Shown piece by piece: positions 55,987 through 64,000 of a DNA stretch of 64,000 nt (the stretch's first letter is position 1; each line of letters opens with the position of its first letter). Under the pieces are notes generated by a model that worked only from the letters and a program-made list of their open reading frames with translations, did no database searches and was not told the origin of the DNA. The stretch is from contig NC_056001.1 of NCBI RefSeq assembly GCF_018446385.1, positions 106,618,436-106,682,435 of the forward strand, in the 5' to 3' direction. Source of the DNA: Zingiber officinale (Eukaryota > Streptophyta > Magnoliopsida > Zingiberales > Zingiberaceae). The position numbers were made by a program, and so were the translations under genes.

Positions 55987-56244
55987 TGTTGGTGCGGGAA
56001 GCATCCGACGATCGAACTCGTGTTTTGATAACGGCAAAGAATTCAAAGTTAAGATGTTTTTTAGTCTAACAAGTCTACTTGAGGATTTCAGGAAAGTCCT
56101 AGCTGCGGTTAGGCAAAGGGAAAACCCTAGGGGGCGGTAACCCTAGGTCATAGGGGGTGGTAACCCTATGCGGAAAGTCTTGGCAGGTCGATGGCTTCAG
56201 GCAAAAGTCCTAGGGGGTGGTAACCCTAGGTGAAAAGTCCTGGT
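55987..56244 (+). repeat. E10: first 258 bp of an LTR, cut by E9
   Basis: Starts TGTTGGTGCGGGAAGC, a typical LTR start, exactly where the E8 similarity ends. It includes hairpins CCTAGGG-GGCGGTAA-CCCTAGG and CATAGGG-GGTGGTAA-CCCTATG (56127-56190), another stem pair with matching changes. E9 begins at 56245. Confidence 0.65.
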
Positions 56245-57952
56245 TGTTGATACAGTCTGACCTGGATGTTGTTTTGCTGTTGACACTGATTTAAGTTTGT
56301 ATCAGATATTTAACTCAGATTACTTACTAATCTAGGTTGACCTGGTTGAGAAAGTCCTAACTGGGATGTTAGGCAGTCGGAAAGTCCTGGTGAGTGAAGC
56401 CAGGCAGATTGGAAATCCTGGTGAGTGAAGCCAGGTGAAAACCCTAGTGAGTGAAGCTAGGTGCAAGTCCTGGTGAGTGAAGCCAGGCAAGGGAAAATCC
56501 AGATGGATCAAGGGTGATCGGACATCTGGTGTTGAGAAGTCCAAGAAGGAAGCTTGGCATGTGAAGTCGGAGAGAGCTAGGGAGCTCGTTTCTCCGGGCT
56601 AGGTCAGAGAGGGCTCGACCCGGACTGAGTCAAAAAGCTGGATCGGTCAGCAGACCGATCCAGTGAAACCTTGAACACCTGGATCGGTCTGCGGACCGAT
56701 CGATGGCTTTATACCTGATCGGTGCCGGCCGTCGGGGTGTCGATGGCTGCGAGCGTTTGCGGTCGATGCGGACCGATCGAAATCGATCGATAGCCCATGT
56801 TCTTGATCGATGCGGACCGATCGAAATCAATCGATAACCTCGAGATTTGATCGGTGCGGAGACCGATCGAGGCCTTAAGCACGGCGACATCGATCGGTGC
56901 GGACCGATCGATTAGTCTGATCGGTCCGTCGAAGCGCGCACTTTCGGAAGAAGCGGCTCGATCGGTGCGGGACCGATCAGATTAATTCTGATCGGTCCGC
57001 CGATCGAGATGATCGAGCATGGATCGATGCGGGCGATCCACGGTATAACTTGTTTTGCATGCGCTTTCTCTTATTGTTTCTGATTCGCAATTGCTTTTAC
57101 CTATTTCGTTTCTAACCATCTGCTGTAAGCTTTCTCGAAGTTACAGGTTACAGATTACTTGATGTTGGGTGAATTCAAATTAAGGATCATTAGTAGAAGG
57201 CGACGAAAAAGCTTTTGCTGTGTCTCGCTGCGGACAAACCAGTTTTGGTAGCAACGTCTCGTTTGCGATCTGCTGGCAGCCGTTTGGTCGAAATCAGCTT
57301 GACTTGTGCTGATAGGTTCAAGCTCAGAGGTACCAGTGGAAACGAGGATGCCATTGGTGGGAGCTGAGACAATCAGACAAGGAAGAAGCGTGATTGGCGA
57401 CGTCGTGGACGGTTGCAGGGATTTGCAGGGATTTGCTGCAGGTTTGGCAGAGATCCGTTACAGAGCAGAGAGGCATATGAAGGTGGAGAGGAGAGGCTCT
57501 CGTGACAATGCTTTTTGTGCTCTTGCTGTGAAAAACACTGTGGAGAAAAACTCTCTGGAAGATTGAAGCAGTGTGCTTGTTCTTCGCTGATTGTGGCTGT
57601 GAGCTTCCTTTGATCATTTCACTTGAGCCACTACTGTAAGTCTTGTGCTTAATTTCTTACTGCTGTTAAAGACTTTGTGGAGAGGTTACTCCACCGAGAA
57701 GGAGAATCCTTTAGCCGGATAGCTTCCGGGGTGTGATCTACCGAAAGATCAAGAGGATTCGTCCACCTTACGGACACGCCGAGGAGTAGGGGCAAGTTAT
57801 CCCCGAACCTCGTAAATCTCTGAGTTAGTGTGCTGTGCTTTCTTGTTTTAGTTTTCTAATTCCGCTGTGCTAACAAAGTTCTTGAAGAAATTTGTGTTTA
57901 GTGTTTTTCAAAGAGGCTATTCACCCCCCTCTAGCCATCTAAGGTCCCAACA
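56245..57952 (+). repeat. E9 5' LTR (1708 bp)
   Basis: TGTTGATACAG to GGTCCCAACA. It carries CCTAAC/GTTAGG and CCTGG/CCAGG hairpins (56362-56490), one CCAGATG/CATCTGG hairpin (56507-56537), one GGAGA unit (about 56565) and a palindrome cluster (56638-57020) in which many loops and half-stems have been lost. The block CACCTTACGGACACGCCG is at about 57763. The E2 LTR lacks the CCTGG units, and E9 has only one remnant GGAGA unit where E2 has many. Confidence 0.92.
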
Positions 57953-57954
57953 AG

Positions 57955-57970
57955 TGGTATCAGAGCGAGG
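57955..57970 (+). promoter_or_regulatory. E9 primer binding site (tRNA-Met)
   Basis: TGGTATCAGAGCGAGG two bases after the LTR. Confidence 0.93.
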
Positions 57971-58009
57971 TGCTTTTCATTTCGGCTTAACAACCCGAAG
58001 AGCAAAACA

Positions 58010-59628
58010 ATGGCCATGAAGGAGGGATTTAGCACCAACCGTCCACCTTACTTCGAAGGAGCAGATTTTCAATATTGGAAGGGCCGCATGGAGTACTACC
58101 TCAAAACCGACATAGCCATGTGGTTCTCAGTCAAGGAAGGTTTCACACCACCAAAGGATGAAGAAGGTAAGGAACTCGAGTCGTCAAAGTGGTCTACCGA
58201 ACAACTCCATGCACAAGCCGATGCCAAGGCTATGGTCACCTTGCAATGTGGAATCGCCAAGGACCAACTCGTCAAGGTAGGTCCGTTCTCAAGTGCAAGA
58301 GACCTATGGAACAAACTCATCGAGCTCCAAGAGGGAACTCGAGATTCTCGGATTGCCAAGAGGGACCTATTCTTGAATCAGCTCCAAAATCTAACCATGA
58401 AGGACAATGAAACGGTGAGTGAACTTCATGGGAGATTCAAGGAGATCATCAATGGTCTCCACTCCGTGGATGAACGGGTAGAAAACCGTGACCTAGTAAG
58501 GTACGCTCTTAAATCTTTTCCTAGGAATGCCTTGTGGTCATCCATGGTAGATGCCTACAAGGTATCCAAGGATCTTTCCATTGTTAAACTAGATGAATTT
58601 TTCTGTGAGATGGAACTTCATGAGCTTGCTAACAAAGGTCAAAAGAGAAGGGTATTGCTTTATTTGCAGGACCAAAGAGCAAGGATGGAAGAAGGAAGAA
58701 GGAAAAGAAGAAAGAAAAGGAGATTTCCTCATCCACCTCTTCTTCCGAATCCGATGATGAAAGTGGATCATCATCAAGCGAGATGGCGAACTTCGTAAGG
58801 AGGATTATGAGAAGAGGCCGAAGATACAAAGGAAAAGGTAAAACTAATGATCAAAATTTTGATAAATCTAATGTTACATGTTATGAGTGTAGCAAGAAAG
58901 GACACATTCGGAGTGAGTGTCCGAAACTAAAGAGGAAGGAGGAGCGAGCCAAAAGGAAGGAGGAAAGAGCCAAGAAGAAGAAGGCTCTCAAGGCCACTTG
59001 GGATGAGTCCTCATCAAGCTCATCGGAGGAAGAAGAGAAGATGGAAAAGAGCACTCGGCAATTGGCACTCATGGCAAGGGAAGAGTCAGCCGAGAGTGAT
59101 GACTCAAGCGCTTCAACCACGGCTTCATCATCTTCGGATGATGAAGAGGTAACCTCTTCTCATATAGAAAAGTGTTATAAAACTATCACTCACTTATCTA
59201 CATTGCTTAAAAAGTCAAAAACAGAAAATAAATTGTTGAAAGAAGAAGTAAAAACCTTAAGGACCCTTAGGGAAGATGAGGTCGATGACCTACATCTAGA
59301 AGTCCTTGAGGATGAGAACAAGGCCTTAAAGGGTGAGGTTGAGAAACTCAAGAAAATGCTTGAGAAATTCTCAACTAGCTCTAAGACTCTAGACATGATT
59401 CTAAATGCCCAAAGGGCAGTTTACAACAAAGCCGGGTTAGGGTATCAACCCAAGGAGTCGAGTTTCATTTCTCTAATGTCTAGAACTCAAAATAGTAGAT
59501 CACATGTTTCTAGAGTTCATGGAACTAGGAAAGGTATGACCAAGGCATGGGTTCCTAGGTCTTTCGTTGTAGAAGCATTAGGTCCCAAGATTTGGGTACC
59601 TAAAACCTCTATTTTTAGTGTATTGTAG
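58010..59628 (+). pseudogene. E9 gag (one frameshift)
   Basis: Starts at ATG 58010. DUF4219-like start (NRPPYFEGADFQYWKGRMEYYL), a full UBN2-type capsid core (about residues 95-205: DLWNKLIELQEG, AKRDLFLNQLQNL, LVRYALKSFPRN), a Ser-rich linker, one perfect zinc knuckle CYECSKKGHIRSEC (about 58880), a Lys/Glu-rich and Ser-rich acidic stretch, a coiled coil (about 59220-59390) and the C-terminus IWVPKTSIF. A one-base deletion near 58643 separates the first 262-codon frame from the second. The frame ends in TAG at 59626-59628, and pol continues in the same frame. Confidence 0.9.
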
Positions 59629-59631
59629 GCA

Positions 59632-62600
59632 TTGGTGGGGGAGCATCTATCAACTTGGTTTGTTGATAGTGGATGCTCCAAGCACATGACTGGGAACAAA
59701 TCACTGTTTACTACCATTCAAAACAAAAGTAGAGGTAATGTGTCTTTTGGTAATAATGGTAGCCTTAAGGTTGTAGGAATTGGAGACATTCATATATCCG
59801 AATGTCTTCATATCAAGAATGTCCTTCTAGTCAAGGGGATGACTTTTAATCTCTTAAGTGTCAGTCAATTGTGTGATACGGGTTACACAATTGAATTTCA
59901 TTCAAGTCAATGTTTGGTTAAACACATTGACACACTTGACACGGTACTAGTAGGCACAAGGGTTGACAATATTTATCAAGTATCATTTAAAAGTGCTACT
60001 AATGCTTTGATTAAGTGTTTCATGTCAAAAGAAGAAGAGTCTTGGTTATGGCATAGAAGATTGGCACATGTAAACATGAAGAACATCTGGAAGTTGGCCA
60101 ACCAAGGATTAGTGCGAGGCTTACCAAGCATCAAGTTCCACAAGACCAAACTATGTGATGCATGTCAAAAGGGTAAGCAAACAAAAGCTGTCCATAAAGG
60201 TAAAAGCAATGTAAGTACATCTACTGCTTTAGATTTATTGCACATGGACCTATTTGATTGCAGTAGTGTAATATCATTGAATGGAAGTAGATATTGTTTG
60301 GTAATCGTTGATGATTTTACTAGATACACATGGACTTTCTTCTTGAAACATAAGGACCAAACTATAGATATTTTTATTTCCTTTTGTAGAAGAACTAAAA
60401 ATGAAAAATCGACAACAATTAAAACCATTAGAAGTGATCATGGTGGGGAATTTCAAAATCATAGGTTTTTAGAGTTTTGTCAAGAAAAGGGATATAGGCA
60501 TGAGTTCTCTACTCCAAGGACCCCACAGCAAAATGGGGTTGTAGAGAGAAAGAACCGAGTCCTACAAGAGGCTGCACGAAGCATGCTTCATGAGTACTCA
60601 CTACCGAGCTACTTATGGGCTGAAGCTGTGAATACAGCTTGCTATGTGCAAAATCGAGTTTTAATACATAGGTTTTTAGGAAAGACTCCCCATGAACTTT
60701 GGTTTGGGAAACCGCCTACAATTAAACATCTTAGGGTGTTTGGTTGTAAAGTGTTTATCTTAAACACCAAGGACCATCTTGGGAAGTTCACGGCTAAGGC
60801 TGATCAAGGGATACTGGTCGGGTACTCTCTTACCAGCAAAGCCTATCGAGTCTACAATGAGAGGACTAAATTGATTGAAGAGTCCTCAGACGTAGCATTT
60901 GAAGAAATCCCTAAATCAAATGATCAATCAAGGGATGTAGGAGAAATTCAATTCGAACTTAGAAATCTAAGTTTGAATGATCAAAACATTGGAAGAGTCG
61001 AAGTTGACTCTGAAGATGATGAGCAAAGGCAAGAAAGGGCTCAATCTGATCTCTTGCCTGTGCTGAGTGAGACCACTCATGAGGCACCGCCAACTCCAAG
61101 GCAATCTAGGATAGTCTCTAGTCATCCACAAGACCAGATTGTGGGAGACATCCAACAAGGGGTTAGGACTAGATCATTCTTCAGAAATGAGTCGAATGAG
61201 GTTGCTTTGATCTCAGAAATCGAACCTAAACTAGTTGATGAGGCATTGCATGATCCTGATTGGGTCATAGCTATGCAAGATGAGTTAGGTCAATTTGAAA
61301 GAAGCCAAGTGTGGGACTTGGTTCCTAGACCTAAGAAGACCACCATTATTGGAACTAAATGGGTCTTCAAAACTAAGTTAAACCAAAAGGGAGAGGTAGT
61401 AAGAAACAAGGCAAGACTAGTAGCCAAGGGCTATAGTCAAGTTGAAGGCCTCGATTATGATGAGACCTATGCTCCTGTGGCACGATTGGAGTCCATTCGT
61501 TCAATGCTAGCTTTTGCTGCACATAGAGGTTTCAAGCTCTATCAAATGGACGTTAAATCGGCCTTCTTAAATAGTTTCATTAAAGAAGAAGTCTACGTTG
61601 AACAACCACCGGGGTTTGTGAATACCGAAGCTCCAAACCACGTGTTCAAGCTCAAGAAAGCTCTTTATGGGCTAAAACAAGCACCTCGAGCTTGGTACGA
61701 AAGGTTGTCGACTTATCTATTAGAAAAGGGTTTTGTAAGGGGTCAAATAGACCCAACACTATTTCTTCATCGAGATGGTGAAAATATTTTTAGCTCAAGT
61801 ATATGTCGATGACATAATTTGTGGCTCAAATAACAAGGGCTATTTAAATGAATTTATCACTCACATGGAAAGTGAGTTTGAAATGAGTCTTGTGGGAGAA
61901 TTGACATTCTTCCTTGGACTAGAAATCAAACAAACTAGAGATGGCATTTATGTCCATCAAGCAAAATACACTCAAGAGATGCTTAAGAAATTCAAAATGA
62001 GTGATTCTAAGGAAGTATCCACTCCTATGGCGACGAGCACTCGTCTTGACAATGATGAGAGTGGAAAATCAGTTGATCTAACGCAATATAGAAGCATGAT
62101 CGGTAGTCTTCTATATCTCACGGCTAGTCGACCGACATACTCTTTGTTGTGGGCATGTGCGCTAGGTATCAAGTCTATGCCAAGGAATCTCACTTAATTG
62201 CAGTTAAGAGAATTCGAGATACCTTAAAGGCACAATTAGAGTAGGTCTTTGGTACCCTCGTCATTGAATCATTTGACTTGATAGGTTATACCGACTCGAT
62301 TATGTTGGGTGCAAATTGGATCGGAAAAGTATAGTGGGGGTTGCCAATTTTAGGTTCATGTTTAGTTAGTTGGTCAAGTCGGAAGCAACATTGTGTTGCT
62401 CTCTCCACGACCGAGGCTGAATATATTGCCATGGGAGAGAGTGTATCACAGTTGTTGTGGATGATACACACCCTAGAGGATTATGGACTCTCTTATAAGG
62501 GTGTACAAGTGCTATGCGACAACATTAGCATAATCAACCTAACTAAAAATCCAGTCCATCATTCGAGGACCAAACACATTGAAGTGCGTCATCACTTCAT

Positions 62601-62742
62601 AAGAGATCACGTAGCTAGGGGAGACATTGTGCTCACATATGTTGAGTCAAAGTCAAACCTAGCCGATATCTTCACAAAACCCCTTCCGGAGAATGAATTT
62701 AGTCATTTAAGGAGGGAGTTGGGAATGTGTTTGGCTCCTTAG
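59632..62742 (+). pseudogene. E9 pol: protease, integrase, RT, RNase H (frameshifted)
   Basis: In the same frame as gag after one TAG. Protease active site [12 protein letters not shown] (about 59660), pre-integrase [20 protein letters not shown] with [12 protein letters not shown], integrase acids in [16 protein letters not shown] and [18 protein letters not shown] (about 61545) and YVDDIICGS (about 61800), RNase H TEAEY (about 62415). Compared with E2, two bases are missing just before YVDD (about 61790), and several single-base indels lie at 62135-62350, so the RT/RNase H end is broken. The frame is open without stops from 59629 to 61812. At the nucleotide level it is close to E2 throughout. 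Confidence 0.93.
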
Positions 62743-64000
62743 GTCATTAGAACTTCACCATGATCAATAAGGACTATTAAAATGACAAGAGTAATTGGGA
62801 AACTGATTTGGGCAATTTGGGGACATCTCACACAAACTATAAGGTTTAACAAAATATTTTTGCTAGAAATGGGGTGAGATGCTAGGAACAACCAAATTAT
62901 TCAAAATGTATCATGCATCCCTTGAATAATTAGGTTGAAGAGACATTAATTGAGTATGGGGAAGACCATTACATAATTCATGTGTATTTGGTTCCTAGAT
63001 CTTACTCATATATTCCAACCAAGGAAACTTGGTTGGACTTTTCTCTATAAATCATGTAATCTTGATTGTTGGAATGTTTGATACCTTTGATCGATACCTT
63101 TCGTGATTTTAATTGAAACTAGGATAAGTCATTGAAATAATGATAGAAATTTGGACATATTTTGCCAAATTTGGGACTGAACATAGCAAGGTTGAAGATT
63201 TCAGTTTTTAACCTTGAGTTGTCTATTTTGACAAACTTGAAACTTGTCTGAAATATCAGTGTTTGTAGTTGAATTTGAAAGTCTCAAATTATAAACTAAT
63301 TCACACCATAAGAGCCCATCGTTAGGACATAGTTATGCTTGTAGATTCTCAGGGTTCTAGATATTGTTTTTGAAAGTTTTACTGGAGAAACTTCTACGAA
63401 CTATCAAACATATCTAAGGATTTCGGTTACTGAAATCACTGAAAATTTCAGTATCAGACACTGATCGGGCTCCAGACCGATCAGGAGAAGATGGATCGGT
63501 CGACAGACCGATCCAAAAACTTCCCAACCTTTCTGTCTGTACTCTGATCGGTCCAGGGACCGATCAGGTTATTTTTGTGCGCCTCACTGATCGGTCCAGG
63601 TACCGATCAGGATAATCTGATACGCATAAGGCTCTTCTGATCGGTCCATAGACCGATCAGTGGTTCCATTGGTTAAGTCTGTGGCTTAGGGGCTTACTGA
63701 TCGATCTCTGATCGGTCTACGGACCGATCAGGAAGTTCCCTGATCGGTCTGGTGACCGATCAGGAAGTTCCCTGATCGGTCTGGTGACCGATCAGGGGGC
63801 TTCGCTGAATGCTACTGATCACCTTCTGATCGGACAACCGTCCGATCCCTTCTTCACTGTACACTCATCTAATCCCTTAAAACCTCCCGATCCCTCCTTT
63901 TCTTCATTCACGCGAAACCCTAGCCGACTCTTCCCTCCAGTTCACCCTTTCTCTTCTCTTTGCACGCCGACGCTCCAGCCCTCGGAAGCCCTAGCCTAAA
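62743..64000 (+). other. E9 spacer downstream of pol (continues outside)
   Basis: Homologous to 7642-8757 of E2, including GGGCAA and GGGGACATCTCACACAAAC near the start, a palindrome cluster at 63461-63850, and a CCCTAGCCGACTCTTCCCT-containing leader near 63920. The window ends just before the position where the extra ORF of E2 begins; a chance frame at 63784-63999 crosses the palindromes and is not that ORF. Confidence 0.85.
63461..63850 (+). repeat. Palindrome cluster, GATCGGTC/GACCGATC type (E9 spacer)
   Basis: Eight or nine well-kept hairpins, some duplicated in tandem (63738-63797, two identical copies of GGAAGTTCCCTGATCGGTCT). It ends with TGATCGGAC/GTCCGAT, as in E2. Confidence 0.9.

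Larger units (their letters stand above)
56245..64000 (+). mobile_element. E9: Sirevirus-like element of the E2 family, 3' end outside the window
   Basis: 5' LTR, tRNA-Met primer site, gag, pol and the first 1.26 kb of the spacer that precedes the extra ORF in E2. By comparison with E2 about 4.7 kb more is expected to the right. Gag and pol carry several breaks, so this copy is not autonomous. Confidence 0.93.

Noticed and set aside
63784..63999. 71-codon frame at the window end as the start of the extra ORF of E9
   Set aside because: It crosses the palindrome cluster and leader; by comparison with E2 the real start should lie just beyond 64000.

Overview
The window is plant nuclear DNA made almost entirely of nested LTR retrotransposons, with one small island of host genes. 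The genes have introns with GT/AG borders, and the bHLH and universal-stress families are land-plant types. A monocot of the ginger order is plausible from the repeat style, but the sequence alone does not prove it. There are no rRNA, tRNA, CRISPR or bacterial features.

Layout, with elements labelled E1-E10. 1-4980 is the 3' part of E1, a BARE/Angela-like copia element (broken pol, then a 2.4-kb LTR), inserted into the pol gene of E2. 4981-12451 is the rest of E2, a Sirevirus-like copia element: an open integrase-RT-RNase H frame, a palindrome-rich spacer, an extra ORF with a probable intron, several polypurine tracts and the 3' LTR. 12452-12667 is an unrecognised coding-like scrap. 12668-20698 is E3, a minus-strand element with a decayed gag and no pol; a 616-bp hAT-like non-autonomous transposon sits in its 5' LTR.

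20699-29719 is the gene island: a five-exon universal stress protein gene (23077-24639, +) convergent with a six-exon bHLH transcription factor gene (24876-26194, -), surrounded by foldback elements, microsatellites and a minisatellite.

29725-47636 is E5, an LTR element with no recognisable genes and a perfect ACTAG target duplication, itself a host for three insertions. These are E6 (30250-34066, gag-only, minus, duplication CTTTC), E4 (36168-43140, gag-only, plus, intact gag, duplication GAACA) and an LTR fragment at 43199-44050. The remaining interior of E5 is tandem repeats.

49343-64000 is a nest whose right half lies beyond the window. E7 (gag-only, minus) is interrupted by the LTR of E8, which is interrupted by the LTR start of E10, which is interrupted by E9. 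E9 is a Sirevirus of the E2 family with 5' LTR, PBS, gag, pol and the start of the spacer.

Two themes stand out. First, at least four elements (E3, E4, E6, E7) show gag but no detectable pol, while related elements E2 and E9 carry pol. They share the same tRNA-Met primer site, polypurine tract and, for E2/E9/E4, a conserved LTR block, which suggests parasitic mobilisation. Second, the LTRs of these elements are built from serial short hairpins whose stems differ from unit to unit yet stay complementary. This is the most interesting structure here.
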